DNA from: Chitinophagaceae bacterium
Lineage (GTDB): Bacteria > Bacteroidota > Bacteroidia > Chitinophagales > Chitinophagaceae
Length of the DNA stretch: 64,000 nucleotides
Assembly: GCA_016699815.1 (NCBI GenBank)
Contig: CP065012.1
Location: 2,326,001 to 2,390,000 of the forward strand
Direction of reading: 5' to 3'
Positions 16,575 through 26,298 of the stretch are shown one piece after another; the first letter of the stretch is position 1, and every line of letters begins with the position of its first letter. The position numbers and the translations under genes were made by a program. The notes beneath the pieces are model-generated. The model saw only the letters and a list, made by a program, of their open reading frames with translations. It was not told where the DNA came from and searched no databases.

Positions 16575-19500
16575 TTAAAAAGTAAGGTTTACGCCAAAAT
16601 TATAGGTAGCATATAAAGGATGCACCTGCTGGTCAATACCCGACCTTGAAGGTGAACTTGCCGGAACCTCCGGTGTAAAGCCCCTGTAATGGAACCAGGT
16701 AAAAGGATTTTGTGCATTTACATACATCCTTAATTTTGAAATTCCTGTACGTTTTAAGCCGGAAAAGGTATAACCTAATTGTGCGTTTCTTACCCTGAAG
16801 TAGCTTCCGTTTTCTACATAAAATGAGCTGGTAACGCTGCTATTGCCCGATGTGGCAACAGAAGGATAAGTATTGGAAGTACCTTCTCCATGCCAGCGGT
16901 TATCGTAGTAATCTTTGGTATAATTTTCACCTCCAAAGCGCAATGCAAAATTGCCATTGTAAATTTCTATGCCCGATACTCCTTGAAAATCAAGTGTGAG
17001 ATCGAAGTTTTTGTAACCAACAGTAGTGTTAATACCATAAATCATCCTAGGATTGGGGTTGCCCAATATTACCCTGTCTTTATCATCAATGGCACCATCG
17101 TCGTTTACATCTTTAAATTTAAAATCGCCTGGTTTAGCGCCGGGCTGTATTACGGTGCCGCCGCTGTTTTTATAATTGGCAATATCTGCCGCCGATTGAA
17201 AAATACCCACTACCTGCCTGCCATAAAACTGCCCTATAGGCTGGCCTGCCATGGTACGGGAAATTACGCTTGTACCCAGGTATTGATAAATGGGGTTTCC
17301 TCCGGTGCTTACTGAAGAAACTTTGTTTTTATTAAAGCCGGCATTTGCACTTACGGTGTAATGCCAGTCTTTATTAATATCATCTTTCCAGGAAACAACC
17401 AGCTCAATACCTTTGTTTAAAAAGTTGGCCTGGTTGCCAATTATAGTTCCACTGCTTGTACCTACAGAGCCTAATACAGGGATATCAAAAATTGCATTTT
17501 TTGTTTTGCGGCTGTACCAGTCAATTTCTGCATACAACCTGTTGTCGAGCATTGAGGCTTCAAGGCCAATGTCAATTCCTTCGCCCAGTTCCCAATCTGT
17601 TTTTGGCGTTACTACAGAGTTGATGCTGGCGCCAATACCTGTGGTACCATCTCCGCCTACATATACCAGTTGGCCTGTTTGCGAAGCCGTAAGTACGGAG
17701 AGGTTTGCCGGTACACTCATGTTACCTATTTTTCCCCAGCTTCCTCTTAACTTAAGATTGTTAAAAATTTGCTGACTTTCCATAAATTTTTCATTGCTAA
17801 TGACCCAGCCCAGGCCAATAGAAGGAAAATAACCCCAGTTGTTGCTGAACTTTGATGAACCATCTGCCCTTAATGATGCGGTTACCATATATTTATCGGC
17901 AAATGCATAATTAATTCTTCCAAAATATGAGGCAACCCGGTTGATAGATCCTGCATCGGAAACCGTCATGGTATCGCTGCCTAAGGCAAAATATTGTCCG
18001 CCGTTAAAATCGGGTACGCCTCTTCTGTAGGCATTCAATCCATAAAATTTATATTCTTGTGCGCCCTGGCCAGCAAGTATTTTAAAAGAATGGTCTCCAA
18101 ATTTCCTATCGTAAGTCAAAGTGTTTTCAATAATCCAGTTGCGGTTTTCGCCACGGTTGCGGTTTAAGGCGGTAAAATCGTTCCTGTAGGCAACCGGAAC
18201 CGAATTGTATTTAGTATAGTGTGTATAATTATTGGTTTCTGCCTGCGAGAAATCGCCGCCAATACTACTGTGAAAGGTAAAATATTTTAGGAATTTTAAA
18301 TCGCCGTAAATATTTCCGTTCAATTTCCAGGTTTTGGTGTTTTGATCAAAAAAGTCAACGGATGCCTGCGGGTTTTTTTGATTGGCAGTAGCAATATTAT
18401 AATCGCCGGCGTCGCCATAAGCGCCATCGGCATAGTAAACCGGTACTATTGGAGCTGCATTAAACAGTTCGTAAAAAATACCACCCGGCATATCCTTAGA
18501 TTTGCTTAAAGATGCAGTAGTGTTTACGCCAAATTTTATTGCTTTAGATAAATGTATATCGTTGGAAACATGTACCGTGTACCTGTCGTAGTTATTGGTT
18601 TTTACCAAACCATCCTGGTGGTAATAACCCAGGGAAACATTATAGTTCGATTTATCTCCTCCACCTGTGATAGAAACCTGGTGGTTGGTAACCATTGCCG
18701 TTCTAAGAATTTGGTGGTACCAGTCTGTTGTGCCAAATGCAGTAGGGTTGGTATACCTGCCTGCGCTTCCGTTAAGTACATCCAGCTCATTTATGAGTTG
18801 AGCATATTGCGGACCGTTTACCATGTTTATTTGATTGGTAACAACCTGAGTGCCCACAAACCCATTATAGTTGGCAACAGCTTTGGCATTTTGCCGGCCT
18901 TTTTTTGTGGTAACCAAAATTACGCCATTTGCTGCCCTTATACCATAAATAGATTCGGATGAGGCATCTTTTAAAACACTCATACTCTCAATATCGCTGG
19001 CATTAATAAAACTAATATCATCGTACCAAACACCATCAACTACAAAAAGTGGGTTGGTATTACCATACACGGTTCCTACACCTCTTATATTAATTTGAGG
19101 AGCAGAGCCAGGCGCACCAGAATTGGTTATTTGCACACCGGCAACTTTTCCTTGCAATGCACTTAGTACATTGGATGAGGCCTGTTTGGAAATTTCATTG
19201 CCTTTTATTTGTGTAACCGATCCGGTAACATCTATTTTTCTTTGTGAGCCATAACCTACCACAATTACTTCATCAATTTTTTTAACTGCAGGGTTTAAGC
19301 TTACATCAACAACATTGCGGTTGTTAACGGCTACGCTTTGCGTTTCGTAACCAATGCTGCTAAAAACCAGTGTGGCATTGGGTGCAGCATTGATGGTATA
19401 GTTGCCGTTTGCATCGGTGCTGGTGCCGTTGGTTGTTCCTTTTTCGGTTACACTTACATTGCCCACGGGCTGCCCATTTTCATCGGTAACTCTTCCGGTT

Positions 19501-19898
19501 ACTAATTGTGTCGTATTTTCATTACTGTAGGCCGGTAGCACCAATACCAGGTTGTTGGCTACCAGTTTATACGTCATGTTTGTGCCATTTAGGAGCAATT
19601 TCATGGCTTCTTCAATACCAGCGTTGTTAAAACTGATGTCTTTTTTTTGCTTCAATCCTTCCAATGTGGCATTGTAAGCAAAGCGATAGTAACCATCACG
19701 CTCAATAGTTTTGAGCGCTTTTTTTACTTCGGTATTTTTCAGATGCATGTTAATGGTTTGTCCCATTAGTGGATCAGCATTTACCTGTAAAGTGCCGATG
19801 AGGAGAAAAATTGCAGCAAGCTTCATAACAAGCAAAGTTTTTTGTAGCGACTTTAGCCAAATGTGCCGGCCGATTAGTGCTTTGTTTTGCATAAACAT
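16575..19898 (-). CDS. SusC/RagA TonB-linked outer-membrane transporter with STN signalling domain
   Basis: A 1107-residue TonB-dependent transporter. In order: a signal region (about residues 1-45); an STN secretin/TonB domain (about 48-122, INMHLKNTEVKKALKTIERD); a carboxypeptidase-regulatory-like domain (about 132-205, VTGRVTDENGQPVGNVSVTE); a SusC box (DEVIVVGYGSQ, 209-219); a plug (about 222-335, IRGVGTVYGNTNPLFVVDG); and a long 22-strand barrel ending in YATYNFGVNLTF. The STN domain is the part that in related systems touches the FecR anti-sigma factor. Together with the FecR and ECF genes upstream, this predicts substrate-dependent induction of its own operon. Length is normal for the SusC class. 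Confidence 0.97.
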   Translation of the reverse strand: MFMQNKALIGRHIWLKSLQKTLLVMKLAAIFLLIGTLQVNADPLMGQTINMHLKNTEVKKALKTIERDGYYRFAYNATLEGLKQKKDISFNNAGIEEAMKLLLNGTNMTYKLVANNLVLVLPAYSNENTTQLVTGRVTDENGQPVGNVSVTEKGTTNGTSTDANGNYTINAAPNATLVFSSIGYETQSVAVNNRNVVDVSLNPAVKKIDEVIVVGYGSQRKIDVTGSVTQIKGNEISKQASSNVLSALQGKVAGVQITNSGAPGSAPQINIRGVGTVYGNTNPLFVVDGVWYDDISFINASDIESMSVLKDASSESIYGIRAANGVILVTTKKGRQNAKAVANYNGFVGTQVVTNQINMVNGPQYAQLINELDVLNGSAGRYTNPTAFGTTDWYHQILRTAMVTNHQVSITGGGDKSNYNVSLGYYHQDGLVKTNNYDRYTVHVSNDIHLSKAIKFGVNTTASLSKSKDMPGGIFYELFNAAPIVPVYYADGAYGDAGDYNIATANQKNPQASVDFFDQNTKTWKLNGNIYGDLKFLKYFTFHSSIGGDFSQAETNNYTHYTKYNSVPVAYRNDFTALNRNRGENRNWIIENTLTYDRKFGDHSFKILAGQGAQEYKFYGLNAYRRGVPDFNGGQYFALGSDTMTVSDAGSINRVASYFGRINYAFADKYMVTASLRADGSSKFSNNWGYFPSIGLGWVISNEKFMESQQIFNNLKLRGSWGKIGNMSVPANLSVLTASQTGQLVYVGGDGTTGIGASINSVVTPKTDWELGEGIDIGLEASMLDNRLYAEIDWYSRKTKNAIFDIPVLGSVGTSSGTIIGNQANFLNKGIELVVSWKDDINKDWHYTVSANAGFNKNKVSSVSTGGNPIYQYLGTSVISRTMAGQPIGQFYGRQVVGIFQSAADIANYKNSGGTVIQPGAKPGDFKFKDVNDDGAIDDKDRVILGNPNPRMIYGINTTVGYKNFDLTLDFQGVSGIEIYNGNFALRFGGENYTKDYYDNRWHGEGTSNTYPSVATSGNSSVTSSFYVENGSYFRVRNAQLGYTFSGLKRTGISKLRMYVNAQNPFTWFHYRGFTPEVPASSPSRSGIDQQVHPLYATYNFGVNLTF

Positions 19899-19943
19899 TT
19901 TTTTAAAATTAGAAAAAATTTCGGGGTCATAGGTTTTGGATTT

Positions 19944-21077
19944 TTATTTAGATTTTATATTGTTTATTCTTTTGTATTTATTGCTATTCTTTAATTTGCC
20001 AATTAAAATGTTGTTTCCGTTCATATCGTAATCAAAAGGAACCAGTATTTTTAAAATATCGAGCGCTTCATTAACGGTTTCATTTACAAAGGTTCCGCTC
20101 ATGCGGTAGTTTTTTATTTCTGCATCGGCAAAATGGATAGTTACATTATACCAGCGTTCCATCAAAAAACCGATGGTTTCAAAGTTTTCTTCTTCAAAAA
20201 CCAGTTTGTTGTACATCCATGCCGTTTCGGGTATATCCACAATTTTCTTGTCGGCTTTAAGTGTGGTAATGGTTATATCAGACCTTTTAATTTTATTGTA
20301 TTCCGCTAAAACCTTTTTTTCTTTACCGTTATGCGTTAGTAGGTTTTTTTTGGCAAAAACCAGTTTTTCATTGGGGTTTAAAATTACCCTTGCACTTCCG
20401 GGTTCGTTACGTTTTACCACTTCAATGGCACCGTGCAGCAAAGTAGTTTCAATATTGGGTTCGGTTTCGTAATCTTTTACATCAAATTTAGTTCCCAGCA
20501 CTTTTATGTCTATTACCGAAGTATGTACAATAAATGGTTTTTGGGCATTGTGGGTTACATCAAAATAGGCTTCACCTTTTAGTTCCACTTCTCGTGTTTC
20601 TTCATTAAAATTTTTGTGGATAATGAGGGAGGAAGCGGCATTAAGCCACACATTTGTCCCGTCGGGCAAGGTAAGTTGCTTTCTGCTGCCGGCAGGCGTT
20701 ATTATTTTTGAGGCAAGCGCAGGAACCCTGGTTTGTTCTTTAATAGGTTTTTGGGAAACTAAGTTGTAGCCAAAAATTACTATAGGAATAATTGTTGCAG
20801 CAATAGATATGTGCCATTTGAATTTTTTCCAAAACCCAATAGAGGCTTTTTCCCCGGTTTCATTTTTTAAAGTATTGAGTAAATGGTCTAATTTTTCTTC
20901 AGTTGCACTTTCTGCAGATGAATAGGGTTGCTGCCAAAAAGATTCTAAGGATTGGGCAATAAAATCGTTTTCGGCATCTTCGGCCAAGATGGCTTTTAAT
21001 TGTTCTATTTCTTCCGGGCTGGCTTCGCCGGAAAGTTTACGGGAAAAGAGATAATATAGTTTTGACGAATTGTTCAA
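19944..21077 (-). CDS. FecR-family anti-sigma factor / signal transducer
   Basis: A 377-residue single-pass inner-membrane protein. The cytoplasmic N-terminus (YLFSRKLSGEASPEEIEQLK) is the sigma-binding part. One membrane helix lies at about residues 89-107 (HISIAATIIPIVIFGYNLV). The periplasmic FecR domain includes RKQLTLPDGTNVWLNAASSL and VELKGEAYFDVTHNAQKPF, and a DUF4974-like end follows (LVFEEENFETIGFLMERWYN, VNEALDILKILVPFDY). It is thought to relay the state of the SusC STN domain to the sigma factor encoded 44 bases upstream. The start is TTG (MNNSSK); no ATG is available between it and the preceding in-frame stop. Confidence 0.93.
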   Translation of the reverse strand: MNNSSKLYYLFSRKLSGEASPEEIEQLKAILAEDAENDFIAQSLESFWQQPYSSAESATEEKLDHLLNTLKNETGEKASIGFWKKFKWHISIAATIIPIVIFGYNLVSQKPIKEQTRVPALASKIITPAGSRKQLTLPDGTNVWLNAASSLIIHKNFNEETREVELKGEAYFDVTHNAQKPFIVHTSVIDIKVLGTKFDVKDYETEPNIETTLLHGAIEVVKRNEPGSARVILNPNEKLVFAKKNLLTHNGKEKKVLAEYNKIKRSDITITTLKADKKIVDIPETAWMYNKLVFEEENFETIGFLMERWYNVTIHFADAEIKNYRMSGTFVNETVNEALDILKILVPFDYDMNGNNILIGKLKNSNKYKRINNIKSK

Positions 21078-21121
21078 AGCAGTAGCTTATATGTATAAGA
21101 CAATAGAAAAAGGGTTTACCC

Positions 21122-21730
21122 TTAATTGCTTTTAACTTTTTTGTAAAAAAGTTTAAGATCGGGCTTTTTTAGAAAATCGTCTTTCATAAACAGAAAAATC
21201 CTTTTGATGGCAAGGGCCATTTGGGCCTCAACGGTTTTTGGGGAGATGTTGAGTATTGCTGCAACCTCTTTATATTTTAAGCCATCTTCCCTTATGAGTT
21301 TAAAAACAATTTTGCAGCGTGGGGGAAGGGTTTCTATGGCCTGGTAAATTTTTTTAAAGGTTTCTTTTTCAATAATGCTATCTGCAGGGTTTTCAGTGAG
21401 CTCTATGTCAATATCGCCAAAGGGTTCGGTAATATTTCGGCGGGCTTGCTGGGCTATATAGTTGAGGGTAGTATTTTTAATTGCGGTGTATAAATATACT
21501 TTCAGGTTTTGGATTTGGGGGGCATTTTTATGGTTGCGCCATATTTTAATAAATACATCTTCTGTTACTTCCTCTGCCCACTGTTTATTTTTACAAATAG
21601 AATGAGAAAATTGGAACAGCTTGGTATAATAATGCATGTAGAGTTTGCGAAAAGCACCCTCATCCTGCATAGCAATTAGCGGAAGCAGGTTTAATATTTC
21701 ATCTTCAGAAATAGGGCAGCCTGATGTCAT
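21122..21730 (-). CDS. ECF-type RNA polymerase sigma-70 factor
   Basis: A 202-residue sigma factor of the FecI-like group common in Bacteroidota. Region 2 covers about residues 25-95 (FRKLYMHYYTKLFQFSHSIC, WAEEVTEDVFIKIWRNHKNA). Region 4 with its helix-turn-helix covers about 130-185 (PPRCKIVFKLIREDGLKYKE, ILNISPKTVEAQMALAIKRI). It is the first gene of the operon ECF sigma - FecR - SusC - SusD - LamG - LamG, so it most likely directs transcription of the SusC operon when the FecR protein releases or activates it. Confidence 0.95.
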   Translation of the reverse strand: MTSGCPISEDEILNLLPLIAMQDEGAFRKLYMHYYTKLFQFSHSICKNKQWAEEVTEDVFIKIWRNHKNAPQIQNLKVYLYTAIKNTTLNYIAQQARRNITEPFGDIDIELTENPADSIIEKETFKKIYQAIETLPPRCKIVFKLIREDGLKYKEVAAILNISPKTVEAQMALAIKRIFLFMKDDFLKKPDLKLFYKKVKSN

Positions 21731-21858
21731 GTTTTTATTTTACCCTTATGAAGGTACTGTTTTTTACAAAACCAGCCGCTAATCTTTCTCCTTAATAAAA
21801 TCCAAAACCGCTAAACTTTTTATTATTAAATTTTTTTAATTAAAGAATTTTAAAAGCG

Positions 21859-23358
21859 TTAATCTACCATAGTAATTTTAATGGTATTGGTATTAAGGTG
21901 GAGTTTTACCGGGATGCTGCCGGTATTTACTACAATATCCCCTTTTTTTAAATATCCCCTTTCTTTAAGGATATTTATCTGGTCAAAAATTATATCATCA
22001 ATACTCACTTCTTCATTATAAAACAACCCACGTACGCCCCAGCTTAAACTCAATTGGTTTATGAGAGTGCGTTCTTTACTAAAAATAAATAAAGGTGATT
22101 TTGGCCGGTAGCTACTGAGCATAAAGCCGGTATAGCCGCTTTGCGTCATACCAATAAGTGCATCTGCTTTTGCATCCTGCGCAAGTTTGCAGGCATTGTA
22201 ACATATGGCATCGCTAATAAAAGAAGGTGAATGTGGTTGCGGCGCAAGTAAATCTTCACGGTTGTAATGGTATAAAGTGCTTTCTACATATTGAATAATC
22301 CTTGTCATGGTTTCTACAACCAGTTTTGGATAAGCGCCTGTGGCCGTTTCGCCGCTAAGCATTACGGCATCGGTGCCTTCCAGCACGGCATTGGCTACAT
22401 CGGTTACTTCGCTACGGTTGGGTTTGGTACGGTCTATCATGCTCTCCATCATTTGGGTGGCTACAATTACCGGTTTTGCCCTGCGTATGCATTTGCGAAT
22501 AATATCTTTTTGTACAATAGGTACTTGTTCAATGGGAATTTCAACACCCAGGTCGCCACGGGCAATCATTATGGCATCGCTGGCCAAAATAATATTGCGG
22601 ATATTTTTTACCGCTTCGGGCATTTCTATTTTAGCAATAACCTTAAGCTTGCTGCTTTTTTGTTTTATTCTTTGCTTTAAATCAAGTATATCTTCTTCTT
22701 TTCGCACAAAAGAAAGGGCAACCCAGTTAATTTTTTGCTCAATAATAAATTCCAGGTCGGCTAAATCTTTTTCAGTAAGTGATGGTAAAGAGAGGGTGCT
22801 GTCGGGAAAGTTTACTCCTTTTTTGGGAAGTAAAGTACCGCCAAGTATAACGCTTACAGAAATTTCTTTTTCATTCAATATTTCTTCTACTTTAATTTCC
22901 ATTTTGCCATCATCGAGAAAAATGCGTTCGCCCACTATTACATCTTTGGTAAGATTGGGGTAGGAGATATAAATTTTATCTTTTGTGCCCACTTGTTTTT
23001 CGGTGGTAAAAATGAGTTTGTCGCCTGTTTCTAGGTGGATGCTTGCATCATGCAGTTCGCCCACCCTTACTTTAGGCCCTTGTAAATCACCAAGGATGCC
23101 AATATTATAGGGTTCTTCATTATTAATGCGGGTGATATATTTTATGATGGTTTTCTTATCGTCATTGGTGCCATGGGAAAAATTTAGTCGAAAAACATTT
23201 ACGCCGGCTTTTACCAGCTCCAGCAGTTTTTCGTAGGTATCGCAGGCCGGGCCAACTGTAGCTACAATTTTAGTTCTTTTTTGGGCGTGTGCAATACCTG
23301 CTTCTTTATCCATCTCCTGGTACAGGTATTTGCTTATATTTTTATCTGTTGTATTCAT
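21859..23358 (-). CDS. pyk: Pyruvate kinase
   Basis: A 499-residue glycolytic enzyme that transfers phosphate from phosphoenolpyruvate to ADP. Signatures include RTKIVATVGPACDTYEKLLE, VFRLNFSHGTNDD, the substrate and metal site VIAKIEMPEAVKNI with IMIARGDLGVEIPIEQVP, and the B-domain loop region with GVNFPDSTLSLPSLTEKD. The C-terminal allosteric domain is complete and ends in NTIKITMVD. It lies 26 bases downstream of pfkA, so the two irreversible steps of lower and upper glycolysis are co-transcribed. Confidence 0.97.
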   Translation of the reverse strand: MNTTDKNISKYLYQEMDKEAGIAHAQKRTKIVATVGPACDTYEKLLELVKAGVNVFRLNFSHGTNDDKKTIIKYITRINNEEPYNIGILGDLQGPKVRVGELHDASIHLETGDKLIFTTEKQVGTKDKIYISYPNLTKDVIVGERIFLDDGKMEIKVEEILNEKEISVSVILGGTLLPKKGVNFPDSTLSLPSLTEKDLADLEFIIEQKINWVALSFVRKEEDILDLKQRIKQKSSKLKVIAKIEMPEAVKNIRNIILASDAIMIARGDLGVEIPIEQVPIVQKDIIRKCIRRAKPVIVATQMMESMIDRTKPNRSEVTDVANAVLEGTDAVMLSGETATGAYPKLVVETMTRIIQYVESTLYHYNREDLLAPQPHSPSFISDAICYNACKLAQDAKADALIGMTQSGYTGFMLSSYRPKSPLFIFSKERTLINQLSLSWGVRGLFYNEEVSIDDIIFDQINILKERGYLKKGDIVVNTGSIPVKLHLNTNTIKITMVD

Positions 23359-23384
23359 TTACTGGTTTCTTTTTTTTTATTAAA

Positions 23385-24368
23385 TTAGGAAGAAAGGATT
23401 TTTACAATTTTCATCCATTCTTCATTAATGCGTTGTTTCTTTTTCACGGCTTCGTTCAACGGTATGTAATTGATGCGGTTATTTACTATACCTACAAATA
23501 CATTAAACCTGCCTTCCATTAGGCATTCTACAGCGTGGTAACCCATGCGGCTGGCAATTAATCTGTCAAAGCAGGTAGGGGAACCGCCTCGTTGTATATG
23601 GCCCAAAATACAAACCCGGGTATCCAGGCCGGGAATTTTTTCTTTAATGATTTTGTCAATATAATCTGCCCCGCCTTTTTCGCCTTCTGCAACAATGATA
23701 AGGTTTACTAATTTTTTGCGTTTTTCTTTTTCCTGTAAAGAAGCAATTAGGTTGTCAATATCTGTTTTCTTTTCGGGGATGAGGATATTTTCTGCACCGG
23801 TGGCAATGCCGCTGTGCAAGGCAATATAGCCGGCATCACGCCCCATTACTTCTATTATAAAAAGCCTGTCGTGGCTTTCGGCCGTATCTCTTATTTTATC
23901 AATTGCCTGAACGGCAGTGTTTACAGCGGTATCAAAGCCAATGGTAAAATCTGTACCGGCAATATCTTTATCAATGGTTCCCGGCAGGCCAATACAGGGA
24001 ATATCAAATTCATTGCTGAAAGTTTGTGCACCCCTGAAACTGCCATCACCACCCAAAATTACCAGCCCGTTAATACCTCTCTTTTTTAAATTGTTATAAG
24101 CTTTTTGCCTGCCTTCTTTTGTAAAAAATTCTTTGGACCTTGCTGTTTTTAAAATAGTACCGCCTATTTGAATAATGTTGGCCACACTGCGGCTTTGCAT
24201 TTGATGGATATCATCTTCTATCATTCCGCTGTATCCACGCACAATGCCAAATACTTCAATGCCATGGTAAAGTGCCGTACGTACTACTGCTCTTATGCCT
24301 GCATTCATTCCGGGGCTGTCGCCACCACTGCACATTACACCTATTCTTGTTACTTTTTTTTCTGCCAT
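23385..24368 (-). CDS. pfkA: ATP-dependent 6-phosphofructokinase
   Basis: A 327-residue group A phosphofructokinase that phosphorylates fructose 6-phosphate. The ATP-binding start is GVMCSGGDSPGMNAGIRAVV, followed by LGGDGSFRGAQTF. The catalytic loop is GLPGTIDKDIAGTDFTIGFD, where the family usually has D-N-D and here has D-K-D; the catalytic Asp of TID is kept. The substrate region EVMGRDAGYIALHSGIATGA and VCILGHIQRGGSPTCFDRLI complete the match. It is the first gene of a pfkA-pyk pair, 67 bases after argS on the same strand. Confidence 0.96.
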   Translation of the reverse strand: MAEKKVTRIGVMCSGGDSPGMNAGIRAVVRTALYHGIEVFGIVRGYSGMIEDDIHQMQSRSVANIIQIGGTILKTARSKEFFTKEGRQKAYNNLKKRGINGLVILGGDGSFRGAQTFSNEFDIPCIGLPGTIDKDIAGTDFTIGFDTAVNTAVQAIDKIRDTAESHDRLFIIEVMGRDAGYIALHSGIATGAENILIPEKKTDIDNLIASLQEKEKRKKLVNLIIVAEGEKGGADYIDKIIKEKIPGLDTRVCILGHIQRGGSPTCFDRLIASRMGYHAVECLMEGRFNVFVGIVNNRINYIPLNEAVKKKQRINEEWMKIVKILSS

Positions 24369-24435
24369 AATTGGATTTACATTCTTTATTGTTTATTTAT
24401 GAATAACAAGCATTTGCGTTTAAAAAAAATTAAAA

Positions 24436-26211
24436 TTACATCCGTTCGGGCACTTTTATACCCAGTAAATGCAATGCGCTTTGCAGCACATTTGCCGTAA
24501 GCATTGCCAGCCTGAGCCTGAGTTGTTTTTTTTCATCAGTTTCTGCATGTGCAATGGAATGTCCTGCAAAGAACGAACTAAAAGTTTTGGCCAGTTGGTA
24601 TGCATATACTGCTATTGCAGATGGGTTGTATTCATTTGCAGCAGCAGTAAGTACAGATGGATATTGTTCCAGTAAAACAACCAACTCTTTTTCCAGCGGT
24701 AAAAAAAATCCCCGGGTAATTTCTATTTTAGGTGCTTCGTTTTTTCTTAATACCGATTGTATCCTGGCAAAATTATACTGGATAAAAGGCCCGGTAAAAC
24801 CATGAAAATCTATACTTTCTGCAGGATTGAAGAGCATCTTTTTTTTAGGGTCTACCCTTAATAAAAAAAACTTTAAGGCACCCAGGCCAATGGTAAGGTA
24901 CAAGGTCTGTAACTCTTCGGCAGAAAAATCTTTTACTTTTCCCAGCTCATTGGTTTTTTGCGCAGCTTCTGCCTGCATTTCTGTTACAATTTCATCTGCA
25001 TCTACTACTGTTCCTTCCCGTGTTTTCATGCGGCCACTTGGTAGCTCCACCATGCCGTAGCTTAAGTGATAAATCCCTTCGGCAGCTGGAATTTGCAACT
25101 TTTCACAAATGAGTTTTAATACTTTAAAGTGATAATTTTGCTCATCGCCAACTACGTAAATGCTTTTGTTGCACTGGTATTGTTTGTGTTTTTCGAGTGC
25201 AAGGCCAATATCCTGTGTAATGTAAACGGCTGTTCCGTCTTTACGCTGCACAATTTTTTCATCTAAACCATCAGCCGTTAAATCAATCCAAACGCTGCCA
25301 TCCTCTTTTTTATAAAAAACATTTTTCTGCAGGCCCATTTGTACCAGTTGCTTGCCTAGTATATAGGTATCGCTTTCGTAGTACATTTTATCAAAATCGC
25401 TGCCAATGGTTTTATAGGTTTCATCAAAGCCTTTATACACCCAGCTATTCATCATTTCCCACAAAGCAATCACATCTGCCTTGCCGGCTTCCCAGTCAAT
25501 AAGCATTTGCTGTGCTGCTTTTATTAAAGCCGTATTTTTTTCGGCTTCATCTTTGCTCATACCACTATCTGCCAGTTCTTTGGCCTGTTTATTATGTTCT
25601 GTTCCAAACAATACGTAATAATCGCCAACAAAATGATCACCTTTTGTATTGGTGCTTTCAGGTGTACTGCCATTTGCGTAAAGTTGCCAGGCAACCATAC
25701 TTTTGCAAATATGGATGCCACGGTCGTTTGCAATGGAGGTTTTAATTACCTGGTAGCCGTTGTATTTTAAAATTTCTGCAATGCTCCAGCCTAAAAAATT
25801 GTTTCTTAAATGGCCCAGGTGAAGCGGCTTATTGGTGTTGGGGGATGAATATTCCACCATTACTTTTCCTGTATGGATTGATTTTTTGCCGTAAAAAGTA
25901 TTGCTGTAATGCTGTTGTAAAAATTGATGCCAATAGCCCTCAGCGATGCTAAGGTTTAAGAAACCTTTTATAATATTGAACCCGCTAAATAATTCAGAGT
26001 TTTGCTGTACCAATGCATTGCCTAATTCATTGCCCAGGGTATCGGGGCTTTTGCCGGTTTTTTTTAAAAGGCCAAATAACACAATAGTATAATCACCATC
26101 AAATTCTTCTTTTGTTTTATTTACCTGGAAGTCGTTTTCGGTTACCGCAGCACCAAAAAGCCCGCAAAGCGTTTTGGCAGCAGCTTTTTGAATGGATTCA
26201 ACAATGTGCAT
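24436..26211 (-). CDS. argS: Arginyl-tRNA synthetase
   Basis: A 591-residue class I aminoacyl-tRNA synthetase. The N-terminal Add-1 tRNA-binding domain (about residues 1-85) precedes the HIGH-type motif in SSPNTNKPLHLGHLRNNF. As in most ArgRS proteins there is no canonical KMSKS; its place is taken by LPSGRMKTREGTVVDADE. The C-terminal anticodon-binding DALR domain runs to the end (GPFIQYNFARIQSVL, LRLRLAMLTANVLQSALHLL, GIKVPERM). Length is normal. Confidence 0.97.
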   Translation of the reverse strand: MHIVESIQKAAAKTLCGLFGAAVTENDFQVNKTKEEFDGDYTIVLFGLLKKTGKSPDTLGNELGNALVQQNSELFSGFNIIKGFLNLSIAEGYWHQFLQQHYSNTFYGKKSIHTGKVMVEYSSPNTNKPLHLGHLRNNFLGWSIAEILKYNGYQVIKTSIANDRGIHICKSMVAWQLYANGSTPESTNTKGDHFVGDYYVLFGTEHNKQAKELADSGMSKDEAEKNTALIKAAQQMLIDWEAGKADVIALWEMMNSWVYKGFDETYKTIGSDFDKMYYESDTYILGKQLVQMGLQKNVFYKKEDGSVWIDLTADGLDEKIVQRKDGTAVYITQDIGLALEKHKQYQCNKSIYVVGDEQNYHFKVLKLICEKLQIPAAEGIYHLSYGMVELPSGRMKTREGTVVDADEIVTEMQAEAAQKTNELGKVKDFSAEELQTLYLTIGLGALKFFLLRVDPKKKMLFNPAESIDFHGFTGPFIQYNFARIQSVLRKNEAPKIEITRGFFLPLEKELVVLLEQYPSVLTAAANEYNPSAIAVYAYQLAKTFSSFFAGHSIAHAETDEKKQLRLRLAMLTANVLQSALHLLGIKVPERM

Positions 26212-26298
26212 AAAGCAAAAATAACAATAACCAGCCGATTGAAAAAAATATGTATGATTTACACATTAAATGGTTCAAAAGCAATGATTTTTTAATAA

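Noticed and set aside
23385..24368. Phosphofructokinase as pyrophosphate-dependent because of the D-K-D variation
   Set aside because: The GGDGS nucleotide loop is that of ATP-type enzymes and the protein length is normal; the K in GTIDKDI alone does not show a change of phosphate donor.
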